Of a DNA stretch of 14,360 bases, positions 6,321-13,148 are shown piece after piece. Numbering within the stretch: position 1 is the first letter of the stretch; each line of letters begins with the position of its first letter. Both the position numbers and the translations under genes were made by a program. Source of the stretch: an uncultured Treponema sp. (lineage in GTDB: Bacteria > Spirochaetota > Spirochaetia > Treponematales > Treponemataceae); NCBI GenBank assembly GCA_937923945.1, contig CALDWC010000148.1, positions 1 through 14,360 on the forward strand, written 5' to 3'. Below the pieces are notes generated by a model. The model did not search any database and was not told the DNA's origin. It saw nothing but the letters and a program-made list of their open reading frames with translations.

Positions 6321-7202
6321 TTATTCCAGCTCGTAAACCGCACACCAACGGTAAAACGATTCGTCATAATTTCGCGTATCGTAGCCGAGCATATCAAAAA
6401 TCAGCTGCACATAGGCGGAACGGATTCCTGCGGTGCAGTAAGTAACAATCTTGTCGGTTTTTTTAATTCCTGCCGCTTGAATCATCTTTTCAATTTCGGT
6501 ATTCGATTTTAATAAACCGTTCGCTTGAAACATATCGGTGAACTTAATCGAAATTGCTTTCGGTAATTTTCCGCCCTTTGCTTCTCCGTATTTTGTTGCA
6601 CCGTGATATTCGGCATCTGCACGAGTATCAATCACCTTAAAACTATCATAGCCATTACGTAACGCTTCCGTGTCAATCGAAAACTTTTTATTGACCGCTT
6701 CCGTTGAAACCGATACCGGCGGAAGTGCCGTTCCGCTTGAAGCGGTTTCAAATCCTGCAGCAAGCAGAGCCTTGTATCCGCCGTCGACGAACGAAACATC
6801 CTTATAGCCGACCGTGAGTAACTCCCATGCAATGCGACCTTCTTCGCCCCATGCGGCTCCGCAGTCCCCGAAGACAACGATATCTTTATTCATATCGAGT
6901 CCTAAATCTCCGAGTATTTTGTCAAGCCGTGTTTTATCGAGAATCACCCCCCAGTTCGCATCGCCTGCTTTCCCGTCGGCACACGTTGCAAGCTGCTGCC
7001 ACGTTAAAACTACGGCACCTTTAATCGTAGTTCCTTTTTTCCCGCGTGCATCGACTAAGATACAGTCTTTGTTTTTTACTTCCGGTGCCGTGATAACATA
7101 CTTTCCGTGAAATACGCTTTCAGGCAATTCCTTACTTCCAAATGCAAATGCGCCGGTTATCGATATGAGCGCAAGTGCAAGAAAACTAAAAATTTTTTTC
7201 AT
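6321..7202 (-). CDS. Exported two-domain rhodanese (thiosulfate sulfurtransferase-like)
   Basis: The 293-residue protein starts with a signal peptide (MKKIFSFLALALISITGAFA, cleavage likely after residue 20), placing it in the periplasm or outside. Two rhodanese domains follow, about 30-150 and 170-290. The second has the full active loop YCTAGIR, with catalytic C256. The first has DCGAAWGEEGR with C114 at the equivalent place, so both halves keep a cysteine, unlike many double rhodaneses whose first half is inactive. The family moves sulfane sulfur from thiosulfate or 3-mercaptopyruvate to thiols or cyanide; the donor here is unknown. A good ribosome site AGAGGAG lies eight bases upstream. 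It is convergent with the redox operon and has its own promoter and terminator. Confidence 0.85.
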   Translation of the reverse strand: MKKIFSFLALALISITGAFAFGSKELPESVFHGKYVITAPEVKNKDCILVDARGKKGTTIKGAVVLTWQQLATCADGKAGDANWGVILDKTRLDKILGDLGLDMNKDIVVFGDCGAAWGEEGRIAWELLTVGYKDVSFVDGGYKALLAAGFETASSGTALPPVSVSTEAVNKKFSIDTEALRNGYDSFKVIDTRADAEYHGATKYGEAKGGKLPKAISIKFTDMFQANGLLKSNTEIEKMIQAAGIKKTDKIVTYCTAGIRSAYVQLIFDMLGYDTRNYDESFYRWCAVYELE

Positions 7203-7241
7203 ACAATAAACTCCTCTTTGTTTATTATGATATTGAAATGG

Positions 7242-7270
7242 ATTATATATTTTTTTATCGATATAATCAA
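7242..7270 (-). promoter_or_regulatory. Promoter of the rhodanese gene
   Basis: On the minus strand TTGATT (7265-7270) and TATAAT (7242-7247) are separated by exactly 17 bases. Transcription would start near 7235, about 33 bases before the ATG. This is the best-formed promoter in the window. Confidence 0.7.
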
Positions 7271-7340
7271 GAGGGAAAAGACTACGAATTGCTATATTTT
7301 ACACTATGAAGAGAATAGGGGGGGCTTACTCTACCGTATC

Positions 7341-7628
7341 CTATTTTTCCAAAAGCGGAATAAAGTATTGGTACCCTTCTTCAGCCATTTTTTCTTTCGG
7401 AATAAATTTCAGCGAATCGCTGTTGATGCAATAGCGAAGTCCGCCGCTTTCCGCAGGACCGTCTTCGAACACATATCCTAGATGCGTATCGCCTAAACTG
7501 CTTCGCACTTCCGTTCGAATCATACCGTGCGAAGTGTCTGTCTTTTCGGTAATGAGCAATTGCGATATCGGTTTGGAAAATGCAGACCAGCCGAAGCCGG
7601 AAGTATTCCTATCGTAATTTTCCCCTAC
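7341..7628 (-). pseudogene. msrB: Truncated msrB (methionine-R-sulfoxide reductase) remnant
   Basis: The open frame encodes only the C-terminal part of MsrB. It has SGFGWSAFSKPI, then EKTDTSHGMIRTEVRSSLGDTHLGYVF, then GGLRYCINSDSL with the catalytic cysteine, then a family-typical C-terminus. Everything before it is missing: an in-frame TAA stands at 7629-7631, and the zinc-binding CxxC pair and N-terminal half are absent. The longest start within the frame is a TTG at 7559, which drops even the SGFGW segment. Residue F in SGFGW replaces the resolving cysteine of some members. The remnant begins 25 bases after the stop of the epimerase gene, so the break may mark the edge of an inserted block. 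A working protein is very unlikely. Confidence 0.8.
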
Positions 7629-7653
7629 TTAAATATAAAATTGCGGTTAGTAG

Positions 7654-8577
7654 TTAGCTTTCGTTTAACGACTTCAATAATTTTTGAATTCCTTCATTGA
7701 GCGTTGTAAAATTACGGTTTCCTAAAACTTGTATTCTCTTTGACGGATCACCAATAAATTTTTCTACATCGTAACTTCGAGGCGGATTAACCGTACTTTC
7801 TACCTGATATCCCGCATTTTTTAGTATATCAATGATATCGGTAATCTTATTTCTGTTTCCGGGAGAAATATGTAATTCATCTTTTATAATTTTATCTGAT
7901 TGCAATAAATCAATGCATCTTATAATCGAGTCAACCGTATCATTAATGTAGGTAAAATCAATTTCTTGTTTACCGCCTTCAAGGACAAGTTGCGCATCAT
8001 GTAATGCTTGCCATACAAATCTTGGAACGACACGATCGTTTATGTCATATGCATTACCATATACATTCGAAAAGCGTAAAATAAAATACTTTTGTGCTAT
8101 CTTTTGAACCAACCGCTCTCCTTCTAATTTATAAAACCCGTAAATGTTGAGCGGAAGCTTTTCCGCATCTTCTTTTACAGGGAAGATTTTTTGTTCACCG
8201 TATACTTCGCGGCTTGAACCGAAAATAAACCAACAAGGAAATTTTTTTACCGTATTTTGTAAAATATACTTTGTTCCAAAATAGTTTGTATCAATACAAT
8301 TCGACTTATCGTTTTCCGCATCGACGACTCTGCTGATCGCCGCCAAATGAATAATTCCATCAAAAGTATTTCGCTTAAAGTAAGCTGCCACATCATGTTC
8401 ATTACGCACATCAAGATGTTCATAGTGTATGGTATCAATAAATTGTTTATTTGCCTCAGTAATATCTTTTATATCAATACCGTATATTTCCATATTAAGT
8501 TTTCTTTTCATTATTTCTTCGGCAAGACTTCTGCCGATAAAACCAAGAACACCGGTGATTAAAATTTTTATAGACAT
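7654..8577 (-). CDS. NAD-dependent epimerase/dehydratase (extended SDR)
   Basis: The 307-residue protein is an extended short-chain dehydrogenase of the sugar-nucleotide epimerase/dehydratase group. The dinucleotide motif TGVLGFIG is at 8-15, a DV pair follows at 57-58, LAAIS at 78-82, the catalytic serine region FGSSREVYGE at 119-128, and the Y146xxxK150 pair in YGFYK. The YINDTVDSI segment near 210 is typical of NDP-sugar epimerases. The exact sugar cannot be named. Its ATG overlaps the end of the WG-repeat gene by ten bases, with GGAG as ribosome site inside that gene, so the two are coupled. Together with the GT4 domain upstream in the operon this points to sugar-nucleotide supply for a surface glycan. 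Confidence 0.85.
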   Translation of the reverse strand: MSIKILITGVLGFIGRSLAEEIMKRKLNMEIYGIDIKDITEANKQFIDTIHYEHLDVRNEHDVAAYFKRNTFDGIIHLAAISRVVDAENDKSNCIDTNYFGTKYILQNTVKKFPCWFIFGSSREVYGEQKIFPVKEDAEKLPLNIYGFYKLEGERLVQKIAQKYFILRFSNVYGNAYDINDRVVPRFVWQALHDAQLVLEGGKQEIDFTYINDTVDSIIRCIDLLQSDKIIKDELHISPGNRNKITDIIDILKNAGYQVESTVNPPRSYDVEKFIGDPSKRIQVLGNRNFTTLNEGIQKLLKSLNES

Positions 8578-9272
8578 AACACTACTTCTCCTTTTTCATT
8601 GATAACTTTTTTTTGCCAATTAAAATCAGGTACCAATGCAAAGCCATTATAGAAATCTTCAATAATCAGATATCGTTCAGGATAAAGCGGGTGGCCATAT
8701 ATATCCGAATGAAAAAAACCGACGTCATCTCGTGCCGGAGCAATGTTTTTATGAAACACCCCCAAATCTAAAAATCCTTTTCCGTTTAAGAAAGAACCGT
8801 CAGTACAGATATGCCGCCATAACTTATCCTGACATTTAACACAAGCAACGCCGTCTCTAAAATCACCTGCGTATAAATATTTCTCAGAATACAAAAGTTT
8901 CCCGTCTTTATCGATATGAAAATAATCCGTATGTAATCTGACTGTGCAAATATTTTCTTGAAAATTTCCGCACCATGAATAGCGATTTTTATATGCAGGC
9001 TCGCCTTTCGGAGTAATATGATAACAGCATCTATGTTCGGTAACGGCAGCTCTTCCGCAATAAAAGCCGAATGTTCGTGTATACCGCTGCGCATACAAAG
9101 GAGTTCCGTCAGTTTTTATATGATACCATCCCGTCTCATCTTCAACCGGTGCAAAACCAGGTTCATGAAATTTTAAGATTGAAATAAATTTTTTAAATAC
9201 GGGTTTTCCGCGATAATAAAATTGTTTTTCATATTGCTCATCTTTTATCTCTTTCCAATTCAATGGGCTCAT
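8568..9272 (-). CDS. WG-repeat protein
   Basis: The 234-residue protein is built from about five to six repeats of the WG/KWG type. The recurring unit is a Tyr/Phe-rich strand, then H-x-D/T-x-x-G-x-P/L-L-Y, then R/K-Y, then a short F-x-x-G-x-A strand. Examples are HIKTDGTPLYAQRY, HITPKGEPAYKNRY, HIDKDGKLLYSEKY and HSDIYGHPLYPERY. Such repeats form beta-rich scaffolds for binding, and no catalytic residues are visible. There is no signal peptide, so it is probably cytoplasmic. AAAGGAGA lies nine bases before the ATG, inside the tail of the preceding reading frame. It may act as an adaptor for the neighbouring glycan or radical-SAM enzymes, which is inference from context. Confidence 0.8.
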   Translation of the reverse strand: MSPLNWKEIKDEQYEKQFYYRGKPVFKKFISILKFHEPGFAPVEDETGWYHIKTDGTPLYAQRYTRTFGFYCGRAAVTEHRCCYHITPKGEPAYKNRYSWCGNFQENICTVRLHTDYFHIDKDGKLLYSEKYLYAGDFRDGVACVKCQDKLWRHICTDGSFLNGKGFLDLGVFHKNIAPARDDVGFFHSDIYGHPLYPERYLIIEDFYNGFALVPDFNWQKKVINEKGEVVLCL

Positions 9273-9274
9273 AT

Positions 9275-9388
9275 TTAAAAGTCTCCTTTCAGATATAATT
9301 TTCCGTTTAAAATAAGGGCAAGCATACCTTCACCTTTTAGGCGGTTCAGTAAACGAAACATAACCGGATTATCTTTTTCACATTTTTT
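9275..9388 (-). other. In-frame continuation of the small gene beyond its stop codon
   Basis: Directly after the TAA of the 65-residue gene the same frame stays open for 37 codons and ends in TAA at 9275-9277, just before the WG-repeat gene. The peptide would include KDNPVMFRLLNRLKGEGM and LILNGKLYLKGDF, which reads like real protein. No ribosome site precedes the internal ATG. It is either the severed C-terminus of the small protein or a chance open frame. Confidence 0.4.
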
Positions 9389-9586
9389 TTACTTCATTTT
9401 ACAACGCGTTAATTTATTTCGTTCGCCATACCAGCGGAATACTGTCATAGCATTATTATTGAATTGAAACTTTAATCCACCCATATACTTAATCCTAGGT
9501 TCTTCCGTCAGCATTGCTTGCCGATGAAAACGGACATTTTCTACTTCTTCTCTTTTTGAATGTTTAATTACAAAAATTGTTTTCAT
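9389..9586 (-). CDS. Small protein of unknown function (65 aa)
   Basis: The start is set by a four-base ATGA overlap with the stop of the GT4-radical SAM gene; an upstream in-frame start would lie inside that gene. The 65-residue product begins MKTIFVIKHSKREEVENVRF, is rich in Lys/Arg, contains the segment MGGLKFQFNNNAMTVFRWYG, and has one cysteine near the end. I do not recognise a family. No signal peptide or membrane helix is seen. The tight coupling to an enzyme with a radical SAM/SPASM domain makes a substrate or partner role conceivable, but there is no clear leader/core layout. The frame continues beyond the TAA for 37 codons, so the present form may be truncated from a protein of about 103 residues. 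Confidence 0.55.
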   Translation of the reverse strand: MKTIFVIKHSKREEVENVRFHRQAMLTEEPRIKYMGGLKFQFNNNAMTVFRWYGERNKLTRCKMK

Positions 9587-11790
9587 CTCGGTTGCCTCAT
9601 ATTGCATGTACGGCAGTTATCGCTCGTTCCCCACCCTTGTATAAAATCCGAATACTTTTTACCGTTCCACATTTCAAGCGGAGAACATTCGCTGATATTG
9701 CCAAAATCACCGAACGTTTTACGCAAACTTGCAGGACAGCAGCAAATCTGATATGAGCCGTCATATTCTATCCATAATTCTTTACCTAAAAATTGACAGA
9801 AAGTACGGACATCATCGTTCGCGGGCGTTGATAAATCAATCGGATAAAAATTATCAAGTTTGATTTTACCTTCTGCAAGTTTCAAACACTCGATTACGAC
9901 TTGATTCCAATAGGGCGCCATTGCTTTCGTTCGAAGCATTTCATTTTCCAAATCGTCCGAAGTTTTCCATACATGATGCCCCTTTACCCGATCAACGCCA
10001 TGTTCAATTGCCCACGCAACAATATTTTTCAGTTCATATAAATTTGATTTCATAAAGGTACATTGCAGCGTGACGGTACTTTTAGTATGCATTTCGTTTT
10101 TTACTTTTAAATAATATTCGATATTTTTTAATTGCTTTTGGGTATCTATACCGCACATAATATTTTCATTTATACTTGGGGTTATTCCGTTCAAGCTGAT
10201 TTTAATATCCGATATAACTTCGAGAAGTTTCGCAGTCCAAAATTCTACTCCTTTTACGGGGAAAGTACCGTTCGTAGTGAGGTTCATCTTCACTTTGTGC
10301 TTTTTGCAAAGTTCAACCATTCTTTCAAACTGTGAATATAGCAGCGGCTCGCCCATGGTTGACGGAACAATTTCTTTTAGTCCGTGAGGCGCAAGCAGTG
10401 CAATCGTTTTTTCAATAACGGCAATATCCATCTCAGGGCGATGCATTGTTTTCAGGCGAGCTTTGTTTGCATCGGAAAATGTATCACACATTTTACAATG
10501 TAAATTGCATTTATCGGGATTGGTAATAAAAGTAATCCGCCATGGACTCGGTAAATGAGGATAGACCACTTGCTTTTTCGTAAGCTTATGATATTTTTTT
10601 ATACAATATTCCGCATCATCTTTTATAGAACGGACTTTTTCAAGCGGCGATTTTAAAGAAAGCAATATATGCGGGTTATAAACAATGTTCTGCATTTTTC
10701 GCCGTAAATCTTCCGCACTACCCAGTTCAAAAGTGAAGCCATCGACTCCATCGTGAATGAGTTCAGCCATTCCGCCCTTATTACTTGTAATGACCGGCAG
10801 ACTGACACTTTGAGCTTCTTGAATAACCAGCGGTGCGTTTTCAAGCCAAATAGAAGGACAAACTAAAATATCAAATGAATCAAGAACCGTCTGCAGCTCA
10901 TCATTATGGTAGGCACCTTTAAATTCAATTCTATCATTTGCATATTTTTTTATGAGCGCTTGAGCGTAATCGCTATCGGCATTTCCCCAGATGAGCAGTT
11001 TTGCATTTCCCGAAATTTTACTGAATGCCTCACAAAGAATATGCACTCCCTTTGTATATATAATGCGACCGGTAAAGCCAAAAATAAGACAGGTATGGAG
11101 CGGCCTTTTACGCTCTTGCATTTTCGGAATAGTAAAGCCGTATTTTGAGTAGCATATTTTCTTCGGGTCAACGCCCATATCAATATAAAATTTTTCCAAT
11201 GTATGTGATGGAGCAAAAAATATATCAATACAATCCATTACATTTTTAATATGGAGATTACGCTCAGTAATCAGATCGGAGCTAAAACCAGCGTTATCGT
11301 AGTGAAAAGCAGCACAACTCGTACATTGTTGAGTATTCGGTAACGGACAAATTTTATGGTCTTGAGGATTGATCAGCTGTCCCCGATGACAGAACATCCA
11401 AAAATCATGGATGGTAAATAAAACCGGCAAACCGAACTCGCGCTTTGCAATAATTGGGATCTGTGTTGAAAGGTGCGATAAATGACCGATATGAACAACA
11501 TCAGGAGAAATAAATTTTACATACTCACGAAACTCATCGTCTATTCGCGGATTTAAATACTTATCATAAAATGTCACATCCTCCGACTCATAGTTATTTA
11601 TTTTTCTAATATGAATTCTGTTATCAGTGCTATCTTCTTTGTTATAGAGCGGTAACAATGTATTTTCAATTCGATGGAAGACAAAAACCTCATGTGATTT
11701 CGCCAGTTCACGCGCAAGATTTCTCGTATATACTTCAGAGCCCGCCATATATAAGGGCGGATACCCGTGAATAACTAATAGAACTTTCAT
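9583..11790 (-). CDS. GT4 glycosyltransferase fused to a radical SAM/SPASM enzyme
   Basis: This is a 735-residue two-enzyme chain. Residues 1-395 form a GT-B, GT4-type glycosyltransferase: HGYPPLYMAGSEVYTRNLA at 8-26, FTIHDFWMFCHRGQL at 125-139 with further cysteines C148, C156 and C159, FGFTGRIIYTKGVHIL near 237-252, and the E317-x7-E325 pair in IWLENAPLVIQEA. Residues 415-735 form a radical SAM enzyme with C428-x3-C432-x2-C435, STMGEPLLY (477-485), and a SPASM-like C-terminus with C665, C683-C685, C702, C726 and C729, which probably holds extra iron-sulfur clusters. SPASM enzymes modify peptides, proteins or sugars. The ribosome site is TAGGAA about nine bases upstream. It is the first gene of the minus-strand operon. 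Confidence 0.85.
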   Translation of the reverse strand: MKVLLVIHGYPPLYMAGSEVYTRNLARELAKSHEVFVFHRIENTLLPLYNKEDSTDNRIHIRKINNYESEDVTFYDKYLNPRIDDEFREYVKFISPDVVHIGHLSHLSTQIPIIAKREFGLPVLFTIHDFWMFCHRGQLINPQDHKICPLPNTQQCTSCAAFHYDNAGFSSDLITERNLHIKNVMDCIDIFFAPSHTLEKFYIDMGVDPKKICYSKYGFTIPKMQERKRPLHTCLIFGFTGRIIYTKGVHILCEAFSKISGNAKLLIWGNADSDYAQALIKKYANDRIEFKGAYHNDELQTVLDSFDILVCPSIWLENAPLVIQEAQSVSLPVITSNKGGMAELIHDGVDGFTFELGSAEDLRRKMQNIVYNPHILLSLKSPLEKVRSIKDDAEYCIKKYHKLTKKQVVYPHLPSPWRITFITNPDKCNLHCKMCDTFSDANKARLKTMHRPEMDIAVIEKTIALLAPHGLKEIVPSTMGEPLLYSQFERMVELCKKHKVKMNLTTNGTFPVKGVEFWTAKLLEVISDIKISLNGITPSINENIMCGIDTQKQLKNIEYYLKVKNEMHTKSTVTLQCTFMKSNLYELKNIVAWAIEHGVDRVKGHHVWKTSDDLENEMLRTKAMAPYWNQVVIECLKLAEGKIKLDNFYPIDLSTPANDDVRTFCQFLGKELWIEYDGSYQICCCPASLRKTFGDFGNISECSPLEMWNGKKYSDFIQGWGTSDNCRTCNMRQPR

Positions 11791-11820
11791 TTTGCGTTCC
11801 TACTCCTCATCAGAAAAAAG

Positions 11821-11841
11821 TTGCGTAATTGTTGCGTAATT
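11821..11841. repeat. Tandem 10-base direct repeat, possible operator
   Basis: TTGCGTAATT occurs at 11821-11830 and again at 11832-11841, an 11-base period that places both copies on the same face of the helix. The second copy overlaps the minus-strand -10 box (11839-11844) and the first covers the expected transcription start. This is a typical position for a repressor site, but no regulator gene is visible nearby. Confidence 0.5.
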
Positions 11842-11867
11842 ATACAGAAAAAAAATAAAGTCAACTA
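11839..11867 (-). promoter_or_regulatory. Possible promoter of the GT4-radical SAM operon
   Basis: On the minus strand a perfect TATAAT lies at 11839-11844. A TTGACT at 11859-11864 is only 14 bases away; at the usual 17-base spacing the hexamer is TAGTTG (11862-11867). The -10 is convincing but the -35 is ambiguous. Transcription would start near 11832, about 40 bases before the ATG. Confidence 0.5.
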
Positions 11868-11880
11868 TCGCTTGCTATGT

Positions 11881-11890
11881 TGCCGCGGCA
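11881..11890. other. Perfect G/C-rich palindrome in the divergent gap
   Basis: TGCCGCGGCA is fully self-complementary and is followed by CTTTTTTT. It is too short and loop-less to be a good terminator hairpin; a protein binding site is possible. It lies upstream of both divergent operons. Confidence 0.3.
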
Positions 11891-11972
11891 CTTTTTTTAT
11901 TAGGGAAAGATGAACTTCAGTCTTGTGATCGCGCCGAGATGTATCCGACTAGTTTTTTTATATCGTACAGCG

Positions 11973-11978
11973 TACAAT
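11973..11978 (+). promoter_or_regulatory. Possible -10 box of the CpXC-NUDIX-Cas6 operon
   Basis: TACAAT lies 39 bases before the ATG at 12018. The -35 position holds only a T-rich stretch (agttttttta). It is weak, but it is the best candidate in the gap. Confidence 0.3.
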
Positions 11979-12003
11979 AATTTATAAGACAGCCGAACAA
12001 GAC

Positions 12004-12010
12004 AAGAGGA
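12004..12010 (+). promoter_or_regulatory. Ribosome binding site that fixes the CpXC gene start
   Basis: AAGAGGA ends seven bases before ATG 12018. No such site precedes ATG 12055 in the other frame. This shows that translation is meant to begin at 12018 and that the gene is frame-shifted downstream. Confidence 0.65.
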
Positions 12011-12017
12011 ATACGAA

Positions 12018-12564
12018 ATGCAGGAAATATATTATAACATGAAAGTAAACTGTAATGTATGCAAGAAAAAAAATTCAATGCAAGTTTCTAAGCTATGTCA
12101 ATGTAAAAGAAAATCCCGAACTTGCAGAAGAAGCAAAAAGCGGGAAGCTGTTTACGGTTTCATGCAGCTGCGGAAATAAAATACAGGTTATCTATCATTT
12201 TTTATATGAGGATCCAAAAAATAAATTTCAAATACAATTATGCGATGAAACGCACAATAAAAAATATGTTTTGAAATTGCACTCTTCCGGTAAGCAAGAA
12301 AAAACTCGGATTGTTAATGATATTATCACCTTTATCGAAAAGTGTAATATTTTTGAAAATAATTTGGATGATAGAATTTTGGAATGCATGAAACTTATAA
12401 TAAAACGTGCAGCGATAAAAGAAGGTTTACGATTATGGGATTGTATTATTTTAATACGAAACAGTTTGAGCTGTGCTTTTATACCGAAAGATGAAAAAGC
12501 AAAACTTATGCGTCAATTTGAAGATGAAATTTTTCGTTTGTGTGAGGAAGAAAGCTTTCTATGA
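12018..12564 (+). CDS. CpXC-domain protein, interrupted by a one-base frameshift
   Basis: Two overlapping frames together encode one CpXC-type zinc-ribbon protein. From the well-placed ATG 12018 the frame gives MQEIYYNMKVNCNVCKKK with the first cysteine pair (C12, C15), then runs out of homology. The next frame (seen as 12055-12564, 169 codons) carries SYVNVKENPELAEEAKSGKL, VSCSCGNKIQ with the second cysteine pair, and the rest of the domain. Removing one A from the A8 tract at 12066-12073 joins them into 181 residues with the usual spacing between the cysteine pair and the NV segment. The product is therefore truncated or made only by slippage. The function of CpXC proteins is unknown; they are presumed metal binding. 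The stop overlaps the NUDIX start (ATGA). Confidence 0.75.
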
Positions 12565-13148
12565 AAATATGCTGTGTAAAAACGGATTCTATTGAGCAGT
12601 CAATTGTTGCAAAAACAGGAGCGTTCAAAATTGCTTTCGATGATGTTTTTAAAGATGCGGAAATTTGCTGGATTGAACGAAGCTGTGCGGAAACCGATAC
12701 AAAATATAAACAACTGATTCCGTATATTCTCGTTCAAAATGCGGAAAGGAAATTTGCGTGCTATCCGCGTCACGGAACGGAAAGCCGTTTGCACGGTTTG
12801 TACTCATGCGGAATCGGCGGGCATATTGATTTCCCTGATGCGGGCGATGAGATTTTACAAACGATACATAACGGAATGTTTCGTGAACTTTCCGAAGAAT
12901 TTAATCATTTTCAAAAAGATAAAATTACATTGCAGTATCTTGGGATTATCAATGAAACGGAATCAAAAGTCGGATTAGTGCATCTGGGACTTGTGTTTTT
13001 TGCAAAATGTGTTGAAGGATATATTCCGGAACCTGCCGATGAACTTTCCGATTTACAGTGGAAAACTCGCGAGGAAATACATGCAGTCAAAAAAGAGTTT
13101 TGGTCTGACATTGCTTTTACTTTATTGGATAAGGCGACTGTGCGATGA
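12561..13148 (+). CDS. NUDIX hydrolase
   Basis: The 195-residue protein has the NUDIX core CGIGGHIDF (83-91) followed by RELSEEF (108-114), the metal-binding REUxEE helix. The spacing between the GG and the RE is longer and less standard than in the textbook box, and the usual upstream Glu is replaced. This fits the divergent MutT-like phosphoesterase type annotated in many bacteria. It should split a nucleoside diphosphate linked to another group; the substrate is unknown. The start overlaps the CpXC stop and the stop overlaps the Cas6 start, both as ATGA, so it is translationally coupled on both sides. GAGGAAG inside the CpXC gene serves as ribosome site. Because of this coupling to Cas6, a role in CRISPR-related nucleotide handling is a reasonable but unproven idea. 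Confidence 0.8.
   Translation: MKICCVKTDSIEQSIVAKTGAFKIAFDDVFKDAEICWIERSCAETDTKYKQLIPYILVQNAERKFACYPRHGTESRLHGLYSCGIGGHIDFPDAGDEILQTIHNGMFRELSEEFNHFQKDKITLQYLGIINETESKVGLVHLGLVFFAKCVEGYIPEPADELSDLQWKTREEIHAVKKEFWSDIAFTLLDKATVR

Noticed and set aside
7107..7481. 124-codon plus-strand frame across the rhodanese promoter
   Set aside because: It runs antisense to the rhodanese start and the msrB remnant, is low-complexity in composition, and has no ribosome site or family resemblance.
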